In this document: positions 16,014 to 31,100 of the stretch, one piece after another
How the letters are laid out: each line of letters begins with the position of its first letter
Position numbering within the stretch: position 1 is the stretch's first letter
Assembly (NCBI GenBank): GCA_030141605.1
Contig: JAQGDQ010000070.1
Span: forward strand, 662,045 to 726,044
DNA length: 64,000 bases
Reading direction: 5' to 3'
DNA from: Tubiluchus corallicola
Taxonomy: Eukaryota; Priapulida; Priapulimorpha; Priapulimorphida; Tubiluchidae
Position numbers and translations under genes: made by a program
The notes under the pieces: generated by a model
Told to the model about the DNA's origin: nothing
What the model saw: only the letters and a program-made list of their open reading frames with translations
The model's database searches: none

Positions 16014-16178
16014 TTCCTGTACAAGCCTACGCATTCCTGGGTTCAGTTGCAGCATTTTTGGTCATTTTGGTTGTTTTCTTCCTCTACTTGAACAAAAAGT
16101 TGTGTTTCACTGAAATCGGTGGTTTCCCGTGTTGTGATAAAACTTTGAAGAAACATGAGCCAAAGTCAAAGGAGCTTG
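16014..16178 (+). CDS. syt14: syt14 exon: transmembrane segment
   Basis: Acceptor TTATTTCAG, donor G|GTAAGTC, phase 1 at both ends. It encodes a hydrophobic helix of about 24 residues ([20 protein letters not shown]), then a basic stop-transfer LNKK and a Cys pair in GGFPCC that could be palmitoylated (inference). The layout matches the type III membrane anchor of Syt14/16. The start methionine must lie in an upstream exon that I could not identify. Confidence 0.93.
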
Positions 16179-19100
16179 GTAAGTCCTGTTATAAATTTGA
16201 AAAGCTTTCACATAATTATAGTTTCTTCGGGTAATCTGTCATATCGTTTTATCGGCATCTAGTCGCCTGGTCAATCTTTTTGGCAAACTAGGCGACCTTT
16301 TCTAGTAACCCAGTCCGAAGGAAATTAAATAGATAAAATAATTTCAATTGTAATTTTTACAATTGTACTGTATGTTTCACAATCTATTGTATCGCATACT
16401 CCTGTATGTTGAATTTACTCGAGTTTCTAGACTTTTTTATTCCTCATATCTGGGTTATGTTGTTTCTAATTTTTGTCTGCACTTCTCTTTCCATGAGTTT
16501 CATGTATAAAAGTCTAAAATTTGGCACAGTAATAATTAAACAGTCCCCATTTCTGCAAAAATTTGGTCTGTTGACTCATTGGTGTATAAATTTAATGAAA
16601 ACAACAGTGTAAAGTTCAGCAGAATTAACAAAATATTGAAATGCAGAATTAACAGATGTAGTCTAGTGTTTATCTTTCATGTGTTTTTGCATAATTAACA
16701 TGTTTGTGAATATTTTTTAGCCATGCATGTACATGTACTTTATGTTTACAACTTGAGTAAAGTAGCATAAGTGTAACTTAGTCTAGCAAACCAATGCAAT
16801 GTGGAGTAGCATGATGTCGCATTAGGTGACATAGCACAACACAATACAACAGTGACTACGAGAGAACATTTATGTAACTTGTTACGTGACTCAAGTAATC
16901 AGCTGTCTCATTGTGGCAGTTACATTACATTACATTACATTACAAGTTGGCAGTGGTTAAAATGATATTAATTACTGTATAGGGCCTAAATTATTTCCTG
17001 GCAACATGTTTTAATGAATATTTCATTTAAGCTGCATATAATGTACTTAATGATTTTAGATTACACCATGCTAGTTATTACATACAAACTACACATTATT
17101 AGTTTCAAATTACGGTACCTTGTACTTTACTGAACAGTGCATTATTACATAAGTTGTGCTATATAACACTCGTTTATCATTATTTTATAACTGTTGTTTG
17201 CAATTATTCTTTTTTCAGGAGAATCATGTTTTGGTACTAATCTTTGCTTTTTCCATGTGTGAACATGTGCTTTGTTCATTCGTTTACTCATATTGCACAT
17301 TTTGTTGTCACACACTTGCTCGTTTTGCGTTATTTACAATTACAAACATATTCATAGTGCATCATGAATTCTGTTGCATGCGTGTCAATTTTTGCATTGT
17401 TTTCTGTTAGACACACACTCGCCTCGCCTTTCCTTGTTCACTGCTAAGAATACTAATTTTGCATTGTTTTCTATTAGTCACGATGGCCCACTCATATATA
17501 TATATATAATAATCTTTATTTGCCATTAAAAACATTGATAATCACTGATAAAAACTTTATAGAGATAATCAATCAGTGTTAGTTAATAAAAACTTACACT
17601 GCTGAAGGCAAATGCGTCAGTGCAATCTAAACTACTGTGCAGTAATGACGAATAAAATCAAACATATTTACAACTATACACAAAAAAAATATAAAAAAAA
17701 ACTATGATTTAATTAATATGGCCGTGGGTATATGAATTCGGAATTAGTGTGTATGTTGTCGTACTGGTGTGATGGTATTTCATATCTGGTTAATATTAGT
17801 GATTTTAATTTTGTTTTAAATGCTGATAGGGACTTGATTTGTTTAGCCTGTAATGGTAGAGAATTCCAAAGTAAAATTGCTTGTTTGATTACAGAGTTCG
17901 TTCCATAGTGGGTATTTGTCCTAATTTGTTTTAGATTGAATGTTCTGGAATTAACGATAGGATTTGGAAAAAAGGTAAATCTGTTATTCTGGAATGGTTT
18001 GCTGATGTTGTTAATGTATTTAAATATAAAAAGCAGAGTAAAATATTTTTTGTGTGCTTCAATGATTGGGAATTTTAAAGTTTTTCTCAGGTTAGTTGTT
18101 GAAGCTTTGAATTTTTGTCTACCTGCCTTGTGTTTGTATGAGTACCCAGCTATCAATCTCAACGCATAGTTTTGAAGGAGATTTAATTTTAAGTAATTTT
18201 CTCTTTTGGTTTTTTGAAGTAGCGTACATCCATATAAGAAGTGTGGTAGAACTAAAGTTTTATATATTAGTGTTTTAGTTTCCTTTGTTAGTTGCCCTTT
18301 AACTTGTCGGAGATATGATGTGCTAGATGCCATTTTTGTGTATATGTTATTAAAGTGATCATCCCATGAAAGATTATTGTCTACTTGTATGCCCAGGAAT
18401 TTAACATTGTTAGTTTGTTTGATTACAGCATTATCTATTGTCAAAGTGGTTGATGATGCATCATTAGTATTTAATGAGGGTGACAGTATCATGAATTCTG
18501 TTTTGTCATTATTCATTTTTAGCTTGTAATGACTAAATGCCATATTTATATTTTTTATATCTTCTTCTAAATAATTTTTTGCAGTTTGGACATTTTCATG
18601 GGCTATGTAGATTGTAGTGTCATCAGCGTATTGCGTTATTTGTGAGTGTTTTAATACACTGGATATGTTGTTTATATATAGGCAAAATAATAACGGACCT
18701 AGTAGTGTTCCTTGCGGTATACCTCTGTTTAACGTGGCCCAGTCAGAAAAGTTGGTTGTATCTAACTTTACTCGTTGTTGTCTATCTTTGAGATAATTTT
18801 GTATCAGTTTTAACGATATCGAATCTAATCCGATTTGTTTTAAATTATCGTAAAGTAGTTCGTGATTAATGCTATCGAAAGCTTTACTTAAATCCAAAAA
18901 TGCTGCTAAAATGTATTGCTTGTTGTCTAAACTATGTCTCCAATTTTCTGTTGTGTGTATTAGGGCGTCAATGGTTGAATGGTGTTTACGGAAGCCAAAC
19001 TGATGTTTTGATAAAAGTTCATGTTTATTTACATATGAATTTATCTGATCATAAATTACCCTTTCCCAAACTTTGCCGAAACAATGGATTACGGAAATTG

Positions 19101-22100
19101 GGCGATAATTCATGGGATCACATTTTGGATCTTTTTTATGGATCCCAACTCACATTGTTTATTGTTAGTACATACTGTTCTGGCATTATTTTACTGAATA
19201 TTTGTTCAAAAATGCTAATGGCATTTATTTTGCTCTTACCTGTGCTCACCTTGCATTGTAAACCTGCTGTGCATGGTTTGTTATTTACCTGTTAATATAA
19301 CTTAAATAAGCAAATATTATGTACTCAACTTTCCTCTCACATAATGCTCTTGCTTTTTTTGTATTCATGAGTTTGCCATTTACCTTATTTATAAGTAAAA
19401 AGTTATTAAAAAAGTATCAATAATGATGGTTTTGTAAGTCAATAGTTCAATATTTGAAATCAGCTTGTATTATGAAATCCTAAACATTTACATAATGCTT
19501 AGTAGCATAAGATTTCATTGATAATTTCTCCTAGTTTTGCTGTGGTTACGGAATGAAAAGTACATAATTTCTATTCTACACAAGTGTAATTTTTATTGCA
19601 AATTAAGAGATTTTAGCTATGTTTTGGTTATTTTTCTAATTGTAGCTCTTCTGAATTAATTCTGTTTTCACAATTAATTCTAGATTTATTCATAGATGGC
19701 AGCATGAGTTAGTTGCGGGAATGTGGGCCTGTCCGTTACTGATATTGATTTGCATAATGTACTGTGAAATGTTTTCTGTATGCTTTCAGCAAGGCCTGTG
19801 AGAACTGAATATAAGTAACACTGTGATTACGCTGCACCACCATGCTCATTAGGTTTAATGGTAACAGCTGACGGTAATGATAACTGATGATCCCTTTATG
19901 CGGAGCATTTTTATTCTTAATTAAAATTTAATTACTCCAGTTTAAGGGAACTTCAAAAATGAAGAAACACTTTTTCTGCTGATCATTTCTAATTATTCAG
20001 TGACGAGATTTTAACAAATGCCGTGTTAGCAAGAGCTTTTTTTCAAGTTTATCCTCGATACCCATACGATTGTATTTTACTAATCACGATTTCTTTTTCT
20101 TCAAAGAGCTTTGTAGCTGCTGTGACTTCTATTACCTTTTTAATCTGTCGCTTTTGAATTTTTTCAGTGTTAGTTGCATTTAATACTTGTAATATTCTGG
20201 CGCAAAGATGTTGTGCAGAAATTAAACCATGTTTTGTACTTTATCTTCTTGTCTCCTTTTGTAGTGCAGGTCTCACTAAATTAATAATATTGAAGAACAT
20301 ATTACGTATTTATCAAATAGTTTAGGACATATATGCTGAAAGAATCATTTTGAAAAATAGCCACACTTTTTTATTATAAATTGTGAAAAACTGTAGAGTA
20401 AAACCTACATATGCATATGTGTGTATGTGTGTGCATGCGTGTGTGTAAGAGAGGAACAAAAAGAGAGAGAGAGAAAGGGAAAGGAAGAGAGAGGCAGGAA
20501 AAGAGGGAGGGAGAGAGAAGGGGAAAGGATACTGAGGGAAAGAAACAAGTGGGAACATGAGAAAACGATATAATTATTGTATGCCGTGAGTATATTTCCC
20601 ATAATGCCCATAATATGGCCCATAATCCATGTTCATTCACCAAAAATTACACCAGCAAATCGTGGAAAGGGTGCTAACCTCACTGCTTATATATATATAT
20701 ATATATAAAACCATATACTATAAAAAACATATACTACGTTAATAAGAATACCATTATACAAGTCAAATTCAATAATTTAAACTAAAGACAGAACATAAAC
20801 TTTGATGTATGAACCCAATGGTAAAAACATAAATATACATAAACACATATTTAAGGTAGTTACATACACACATAATATTTAATTTACATAAGTGATGTTA
20901 GTTATATATGTATATAATTTGTTTTTTAATTTATAATAATTACATCCTGGAACTGAAACATTTTACAATAAAATTACAAGCAACTTGGAGAATTTCGGAA
21001 TCGTTTGAGCCTAATAATAATTTTAGTTTCACATCTATTGCATACAGAGAGCTAATTTCTGTATAAAGGGTGTTTCTTTGCTGTTCATATCAACCGTTCA
21101 AATGTTATGTTACAGGTCGATCATACAACTACGATCAGGATCAGGACTCGTCAAGTGATAGTGATGATGAGATCTTGCGGCGATTACAAGAGTCCATGAG
21201 TGCTCATAGTATTCTCCGGGCATCAATCAGATCAACTACAGCGACAGTACTGCCACATCAGAATTCTGTATCAAAAGATCATGGAACGTGCGACGAACAG
21301 CGAGGCCTGATAAAGCAGGGTCAGCTGGATGGCCAAGGAATTGACGTGCAGGCAGGTACGGATGGCAGTCATTATCTGTGAAATATTTAAAGGCACACGG
21401 GTTTTAGTATTTCGTCTGTCTTGTTAATAGATGCCACCACGCTACGCATAATATATTATTACTGGTGCTGCTAACAGTTGATGTCGCCATCTGCTAAAAT
21501 TAGAATTAAACTAATGGAAGCTAGGGAAACTGAGTGATCAGATGGTTCTGTTGGAACGTTTAACCACAAACCCAGTTGTAAAATTAAAGTGTCCTAAAGT
21601 TTCACTTTTGGAATATTTCTGTAAAGATTAATTAACATATGCAGTGCTTGCTTGTTTCTACTTTTAAATGTTTTAGTAATAAGTCTTTTCACAGTTCCAG
21701 CAATTGATGATGATCGTGAAAAGGTCAAAGGTTAAGTGTACCAGACAATGCATTTGTGTACACTTGGCAATGCCTCGCAACCCATGCTGTTGTAATAGTA
21801 ACAGTTTTTGTAAGTGTCTGTCAAACGTCATTTCCGTGATGGATTTCTGTGGATATTTTTAACATTTCTGAACACCAATGCTCAGTGAATGTCTGAGGTA
21901 ATAGATTTGCAGAACTACATCAGAGTCTTGCTGTAGAGGCCAAGTGTTTCTTTATACATAAATAAGCTTAAAACCAGACAAAATACAAAAACCATAAAAA
22001 TTTAGGAAACACTTTTTATTTCAAATAAATTTTTATGATTTTTATATTCTTGTTTTAAAGTTTATTTTGAGTTTAAAATTTCTAAAAAAAATTTTTGCTT

Positions 22101-25100
22101 GCCTGAATGGCAGATATGGGACAAGAGCAGGACAGTGTGGATGCACTCTAGCAGTTACCCAGTAATTAGTTAATTCCTGATCTCTCTTCTGCAATGATGT
22201 AATTAGATTCCTGATCCTGCAGCATAATCCTACATATATTTCCCTTGAGTATGAGATGACCATATGCATGCATGTTTATTTCATGGTTGGACTGAAATAG
22301 TATTATATCACCATAGTTACATGATGCTTTTCTCTCTAACCTTGTATCAGTGGACACCATGGTGTAAATTATTGCATTGTTAATGACTTCAGATAATTAC
22401 TCTTGAGCTGTAATAAGATGAGTGTAGCATATTAATTGACTCACTGTTAGCCGTGTATTTTGGACACACAGCTACTGAAACTGTTGCTGTTTTACTATAT
22501 AAGCCTGAGCAGGAATGGATAGTTGGATATTAGAATGGTTTCAATTTAAAATTATTGTATTGTTCATCTGTGTGCATAGAATAATTCATTTTTAGTTTTA
22601 TGTCTGGTATGGAAAGGAGGAAAGCAGCATAAATTTTGGACAGTAAAAATGCGGAATTGCTTGATTGAAATCGAAATTCATCATAGATTTTGCTTTTAGA
22701 GCCTTTCCTGGATCACATTAAAAGTATGTGAATTGCAAAACAATTACATCAAACTAATGGAAAGAGAGACACACCACTTTTCCTAATGATTTAGTTTGCC
22801 TAGATGTTATTCTCTGAGGCCAAATAGTTCGTATAGTTTGCCATAATATGCGGACTGTTTGTGACTAGTTGTTTAGAGTGGGAAAAGTATTATTATTTAT
22901 TCGTTACACTCGGAAATGTTATTGTAATAATATTTTACACGAATTTTTTCCCATCGAAGCTTTTGCTCACTTCAATACAGAAAAATTTTACACACTTTAA
23001 TAGAAATCGTTATGTTAATCAGTAGTGTGCAAACCTTCTTGTGTATTGCTATATACAGTCAACCTCGGGTAGAAGGTACTTATAAGGGACCGTCAACGCC
23101 AGTCCTGATTTTTCGTAACGATTTTCCTTATAACAATCTTCGTATATAAGGTACTCGGATATAAGGGACGATATCTTCAAGATCCCGCATAATAGAAACT
23201 CAGGTAAATTACCCAAAAAGCCTATGCCGAAACCCCGCACTTGCCCGACTGTATTCCCTTAGACTACTACTAGTATTCCCTTGAACTTGGTAGTTCCAGG
23301 AACTTTCTGGAAACACGCACTGCACACGCATGATGCACCTCAGCTAATCACAATGTCCTGTGATAGTGAATTGATGGTTAAATGCTTACTCAGAAAGGTG
23401 AGGTACTTCTCATCGGAGTTTGAGCACGATACGGCTCCAAGTGCTTCGTGGATAGATCGCTGGAAGAAAAGGTGGAACATTGGGAAAATGTCTAAATCTG
23501 ATGAGGCCAGCTGTGTTAGTCACACCCTCAGTCTGACTAAACTTCGGCTATAAGGGACATCGGATATAAGAGACGATTTTTTCCGGTCCGGATGTGTCCC
23601 TTATATCCGAGGTTGACTGTACATGTACCAGTTTTAAACAAAAGCAATATGGAGGTTTGCTCCTGGAAGACTGAAGCTATTTTGATTAGTTTTTTAAAAT
23701 GGAAAATACAAGGTTTCATTTTTATAAGGGTGATAAACAGGCACCTACTGTTTTTCTCGAATTGAAAGGAGCTAAAGAAGAAGAAAAAGAAACTGTGCAT
23801 TGAGAGTTTTACGCCGCTGATACCCGAGGAGGGGAACTAGGAGGGAGACTATCCGTTGCTTGGAAACGAATCTCCATAGTCTAAAAATGTGATTAAGATG
23901 AATACTATGCAATTATGACAGCTTGATTTATTAGCTAATTTAATATCTTACCATGACTGTAATGCTTTACAACTGCACAGTTGTAAAATGAGTACGACAC
24001 CAAATATTATGTTACTTGTTACATAGGTCAAGATTCAGATTTGATTATAAATCTTGAAGACGGCGACCATCCTGGCGGCCATCTGACTATTGCAACTGAC
24101 CCACATGGACAATCTATGTCCAGTGCCGATGCTGCCGATGTCAGCGGCAATGAAGAGGACGATCAACCACTCCCAGAAGGGTCTGGTGGAAAATCGCCAA
24201 CTTTACCTTCTGGTCAGTGCATGGAAGCATCTGTACCGACGTTCGACAATCAGGCTTTCCGTGAGGACGAGACGGGTTTTGGGAAACCGGCGAGGTCACT
24301 GTCGGCTTATGGTGAAACAGCTGGTGCTTCTGATGCAGACGTGCGTATAATTTTAATGTTTTGTTTGTTTTTGGGAGCCATATTTTGTGCATAAATTATG
24401 TGGATTATGATAACTACACTTTTTTGTCTAACAATATCTTTTTCTTATTACCCTAAATAAAATCTTGTGGGATGATGATGGTGATGGTGATAGTGAGAGT
24501 TAATTTGTCAGTTAAGAGAAACAAGTACAGATGGCACTGCGGACGAAAATGAACACGCCTTTTCTCTGAGTAAAATTTTGTAATTTCATTATTTATCCTA
24601 ATTGTTGTGAAGGAGACAAGATCAATTTGTAAACCATGTGGTAGAATGCATGATGCAAAATGTTCCTGGAAAGAAAGTAGTGAAGTTGCAGCAGTGCACT
24701 TCGTTATCCATCCTAGTAGTAGGTAGGCTGGGATGACATCTAATTCTGGTGCAAATCTTTAGATTTTGATGATGATGGACGATAATGTCCTTATGGCTAC
24801 CACCCGAGAGATTTGTCTTCACAAGGCTCGCATGCTGTTGGACTTTTGTACCGCGTATGGTATGTTTGTGAATGATGAGAAAACAAAAACGATTGTTCTT
24901 AGCGATACTGGCGAAGACAAAGCTCCAATTGATTGTGGAAATTTTCAGATAATGTTATAGGACAACCATGTCAAGGTTTATTCATGCCTTATTAGTAAAT
25001 GATAATTTAAATATAATTGATAAAGATTTCAATGATATGTGGGCTTATGTAAGAAATAAGCAACCCAGTGTACCCAGTGTCTTTTGATTTGATTTAACTC

Positions 25101-28100
25101 TTTATTTCGATTTAATTTCATAGAATACATAACATACAATACGTACGTGTGTTTTAACCCAGATTTGAAACAGCCTTTAATAAACAGTGACACTGAATTT
25201 ACCCGTATTAGTACCACACCGGTTAAAGGTACAAACAGGAAGATGGTCAAGAATGCCACGAGAGAGAATTGAGTGTGGACTTGGTATTCGAGACGCAAAC
25301 CATGTGCTCTTCGTATGCCCCCTACCTGCTAGTAAAGTAAACGGTACTCGCCAACATTATAGTACTATACCAGAGTTAATTTTTGATGCAGAGCCTAGGC
25401 TACTCCACTTGAAATCAGTTTGCTGTGGAATTCCTAAAAGTGTTAAGTGTCTAAAAGTTCCTGACACTATAACCATGGCTCCTTTTTTTGTTGTAGCTGT
25501 TACTACTTCTGATCAATCGTTTTTCGAACTTAATTACTGCAAAACAATGAAAAAATATTATGTTCAGCCTGTTGAGTTTCCCAGTCAGGTATTCTCAAAT
25601 GTTCAATAACTTGTTTGATCATATGGTCATATAGCTGCATCAAAGAAAAACTACAGAAACAAGTAGGATAATCTGCGGTTTCACAAAGCTGTCACTAAGT
25701 TAATGACGTCGTTATTTCATTCACTTAACTATTAGTAACGACGTTGTTAAGTTAGTAATGGCTTTGTGAAACTGGGCCTTGGTATATTCCAAGGTGATTT
25801 GCATGATTGATGTTCAAAGTGATGTCAGTCTTGTCATAATAACAGGTGCTTTGAAAGAACTGTTAATATCAGCTTAGAACTTCATCAATTTCACAGCTTT
25901 GTGGTGCTTCATGCAAAAACTCTGCATTAATTTGAGATTTAGTTCTACAAAGACCCTTTGTGATTCTGTTTTTGTGACAGAATGACAAAGAGCCTTTGTC
26001 ATTCTGTGTTTAATATGTCTCCTTGGGGTATTAATGAATAAAGTTACGATCGTGTCATTCGTCAATGTCACCAATGACTTCTTATACCTTTTATCACGTT
26101 AATTGTCAAACCTTCAGGGGCACTTTTCGGAATCTATTCATCTTTTTTCACTTTGAAGTGATTTTGATTTGCAGTCGTCTCACTTTCAGGGTAAAGTTTT
26201 TATTAATCTCTTAATTCCCAACTGGTTTCATTTCAAAATTCTTGTATGTCAGTATGCTCTTTGATATCTACTTTTAATGCCTTGGTTGGCGAAATTTTCT
26301 AGTAATCGCATGTCTCAGAGTGAAAGCTTTTGCATAAAGCAAAGGTGCATCTATTCTTTGATGGACAGAATAATATTTGCCACATTGTTTTAACTGTTTT
26401 GTTGGCTTCAGAGACAATGTTATATCTAATTGTGACCTTCTATTCTACCTTGTATTCTTGTTTCTTGTCAGACATTGTTGCATTTTGCTCTGCATTGAAA
26501 AGTGATATTTGAGTGAGAGTAAATTTTGCAGTTACTTTAATTGCAGTTACTGCAATTTGGTCTGTTATTTAATGCTGTGTTGGCTTGTTGAATGTGTAGC
26601 ATTGTTTTTGAGTCGGCTTTGACCAGTAGTTAGCTGCTGCACATGAGCTAAATAAAAAAGTGACCAGAATGCTATTTGCATTTTACTCACACATCGTTAG
26701 TTTTTAAGCTCTAGCTCAAGGCAAAAAGATGCTATTGCAGAAGTCCGAATTTGACTCAGTCTGTGGATAGTCCATATCGACTTTGGTTTACAATATGCAG
26801 TGCAAAACCAGAGTGCAAGTTCACTGTTTTCTCTGCAGAAAGATTGAGTCGGTGTTGCAGTCAGATGACTTAAATTTAAGGAAGCAAATCCTTTCCTACA
26901 TTGCTGTTGTTTTATAGCTAAAAGAGTAAATGAGAATGTAAATATTGGACTAGATATCATGCGAAAGAACAACTTTTTAGTGCTCTTTTTTTGGAAGATA
27001 TTAAAGCATTTTTCCCGGAGAAACCCTAGAGGGTGAGGATATTAATCTTCCATGGAGTCTATGGCTAAGAATTTATCGGTAGAGTGGGATGCCTGGGACC
27101 GGATTTAATAACATGTTTCGTAAGAAACTTCATAGGAATTTTTTGTTTTTGTAAAGTTACAATCGCATTTAGCAACTCTCTTAGGTTACGAAACCTTTGT
27201 GAATTCCATACGACCGATCTTACAAATAAAACAATTCATAACAAGCTTTGTGAATCCGACCCTGTACTGTACTTGAAAATATCCATCTACTGCTGGTGAA
27301 TTTATCTTTTCGAATCGACTGTTTGATCTTGTGTCGAGAATACAAATGTCACAAGCTGTCCTAACCCACTTTACAGGGTTCCAAAATCGAGTTATTTATC
27401 TATAAGTTCAACTTAGTCTGAGAATCTGTATTTCTGTTTACACTTTCTGTAAATTTATATTTTCCCTGTATTTCCTGCCACAAATAGCAAAGGTGTTGTT
27501 TGGGTAAATGAGTAAATTCAACTTCAGCAAGAATTTAGTTCTGTACCTTCATCAACTACACGAAAATTAAAGATATTTTGAATTTTGAATGGTGTTCTAA
27601 CAAAAGTGTTCACTCTAACTGAGTATATGAACATTGAGCATGATTACACTTGCTCGCTAAAGTGATGGACTGTGCAAAATTCTATTTGCCCATTTTCTCA
27701 GCCCCAAGGGCCAAGGACAAAAATATGAACATCATCGTTAAGTCATTAGTGAAGCTGCTCATAGAATTTTTAAATTCGAATGCCAATTTGAATTTGGGTA
27801 TGAATTTCGTTCATGTTCGAATTCGATTTATATTTTTACTAACTAGGATTTCAAATAAGTTGTACAGTCAAATCTCGTTATAACATCCACCCACCCCCCT
27901 CCATAACGTCAGCCTTGTTTAATACCGATATTTTTAGCAAAACAAAATGTCTATATATGCATAGACACATATGTATTTATGTACCTTGTCATAATACCAA
28001 ACTTGCTTAATGGCAATTTTTTCTGGAGTCCCAAAGTGGGCTGTTTGAAGAGGGTTGACCATAAATTTTTAAGCATAGAGCTTTGTTGAACAAATTAACC

Positions 28101-31100
28101 ACATTGAATTTTATACCTGATAAATTAGATAATAATTCTTGTTAGAATGTATCTTAAAATGTATCTTAAAATCTTGAAAAAAAACTTTGAAATGTTCAGA
28201 TTGACAGATTTTTTTTAACTAAATAATGACTTTTATTTTTTAAAAAACTAGCTATGTTTGCTAATGTTTGCTTGCTGTACAAAATATTAGCACCTAAGCA
28301 ACCAACTCACATCTATAATCAGCTAAATTTTAAGTGTAATGTGATCACTTGGACCACTAGACAGTCGAATTTACTTTTTATTTCTACCGCAGAATAGAAT
28401 TGTGATACAAGATGGTTTATAGTCAGGGCGAGCAAGCATTACAATCAGTCTGCATTGGAAAGTGAATTAACTAAAATTACAAAATTTGAAACATTTAAAA
28501 GGCATTCAAGGAATTGCTTATAAATAGTTGTTAGCTATACTGTAGTGTGTTTTCTTTTTAAATCTAATCAAGCTTTACAATCATTTTTTCATCTAATAAT
28601 AATTATTTCTTTATTTTTTATGATTATTTAATATTTTTTACTTATTAATGCAGTTATAAATTGTACGAAGAAAAGCCTAAAAAACATTGGACATGAATCG
28701 ATTTCCGCGAAGATTCTATCTCAATACGAATTGAATTCAAATTTTGAAATTTGATTCCATTCTAATTCAGTAGTGTCAAGTTTAATTCAATTCGAATTTG
28801 CTTTTTCATAATAGGTGAACAGCTTTAGTCATCAGGAGTCGTGGTGTGTATTGTGAATTCTGAACAGTCATCCGGTCTGTTATCCATTAGTGCCATCCTT
28901 TGATCCCTCCTGTGATCCTTTAATGACAATGATAGGCTGCTGAGTTCTTGAATCCCTTGGGGTACTCTGTTTTTGTTTCTGTAATGCAAATTTAAACCGC
29001 GATTCATGTAGACTGTACTGTGTTTGCTTTACAACTGTAAACTTTACAGCTATTTTTATACATTAAAATGTAACATTCCTTGTTTTAGTTACAAACTTCT
29101 CAGCTTGTAAAGCATCATATGACCATTGCAGTGTCATTGTCGCTGTGTGTTCCGGATGTCGGAACCTCCGGGAATCAGTTTATGAACACTAAATGACTTC
29201 CTGCTCAGCTGCAACGGTTTTATCTTGTCAAGCTAGCAGTTCTTATCATTTTTCAAAAGCTTTTTTTGTTGGGGAAGTTTCAACAGTTGGAGAGCTAGAA
29301 GACAGCACACCAAGATTGATTGAACAAGGCACACACTGTCTGCTAAATCTTGAGGAAGCTGATGCAGTTCGAGTATGAATATGTTGGAAGATAGCAATAC
29401 ACTTGTAAATCTTCAAGTACGTAAAATCTGCCTAACAGTAAATGTAGTTGCACTGAGCAATGTTAGTGGCCAATAATTGGTTTTTCTTTACATCTTCATT
29501 GTTATCTCTGAAGTTTGAGAATCATCAAAACAATGGCGGCCAAATGTCATGTGGTTCACTGTTACTCATAATCAATTTCAGAATTCCGAATCGCATTTAA
29601 TTAGTGTTCAACATAGAAACTAGGTTAAAATTGTATAACTAATTACGATTGAAGCTTATGGTATTACGGGATTGATACCATGTTTTTCTAAATAAACAAC
29701 TACAGGGATAAAATACACTGCATCAAGAGGACTCTTAGCCGTCTATTAAACTTCTGTCAGGTTCCTTAAAAAATAGTTCTGTTCATCTATGAAGAATAGA
29801 AAGTATTCTTATGTCATTTACGTTTTAAACAATTTGATACCCATAAAGTCAGTATTCAGCACTTCATTTTAAGACCTGCTTATTGTATTGTAGCTATATT
29901 GTAGCTTATTGTAGCTATGACAGGATCAGCATGTAGCTCATTGTCTATGATAATTCTTTAGGATGAGATACCAAACTAGCAGAGGTTTATTAGTCACTTT
30001 CTGATGTATATACATCGTCCTTTACCGTTGCCAAGATTAATGCTTGGCGGTATTAAGGCAGATGAAGCTGCTAGAAACACCTATGCTAGAAATAGATAGA
30101 AGCAGCTATGGTGGTCACCTGTCTGTTTACTAGCCAGATGTAGCATTGATTAAGTTTTTTTGTTAAGAGCATGCCCTGATTAGCCTACTCAGCCACCCTC
30201 TTCCTTTAGTATGGCATAAAAATACTTACCGCAGTCTGCTAATGCCTTGCTTTGGTGTTTATTTGAAGCAAATAATTAAAAAAAGGCAACACTAGTGCTT
30301 TCTGCAATCAAGCTTGGAAAATGTACGACCAGAGCACCACAAGCAATTTCCCCACCTTCTCCTGGGCAATAAGCTCTGATTGAATTGCTTCGGTCAATAC
30401 AACGTGTTTTCCTCATGAAATATTAACGTTTACAGAATGCTTTGCGTGTGTGGGAAGGTGTGGTAGGGTGCATTCTGACTGTCGCCCTATTATGTTAATT
30501 TGTCACGTATTGATGTAACCCCTGTGATATTTGAGCAGCGTCAATGACAAACTGCTCCTGTTTGAGGAAGCCACGAGAAGCACTTCATTACCTCATATTA
30601 ACATGCTGTTGACGAGTTGGCTGTGCTGCGTATAGATGCGTATGTGTTCGTGGCTTCTAGACTAGTTCATCGTTTTGCGGAAGCAAGTGTTTGTGGTTTT
30701 TAGTGTGCTTGTTAGATCTTTGTGCCGGCCATGGATATAGAATTGGTATGAGTGTAGCACACTGGTGCACAGAAGTACAATCATTCCGCATGTTAGATGT
30801 TGGTGCTGACAACAGATATAGAGGCGCTGTGGGTGCTAGACATTCGTGCACAGCACTGATATTTGATTATAGTGGTTTTTAAATATTAATACAGATCACA
30901 TATTTAGACAAATCATCGTGTAACTTAATGATTTAAGTGTCGTTGATAGTAATCTGTGGCTGCACATTTCAAATGTGTTATTGTTTCTGTTGTTATTCGT
31001 ACCATTGTTATAGAATTATTGAAGTCGTTTACATTGCAAATTACTGATTCAATGCTTGCATTATTTGTAATCTTACGGACGTTATAACTACATTTTACTG

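Larger units (their letters stand above)
19251..21115. other. syt14 intron, right part
   Basis: No exon seen. It contains the GT/GA-rich tract and the TA run listed separately. Confidence 0.6.

Noticed and set aside
20322-20643. Overlapping minus-strand frames rich in Ser/Leu/Phe
   Set aside because: They are products of the purine-rich and GT repeats, open in three frames.
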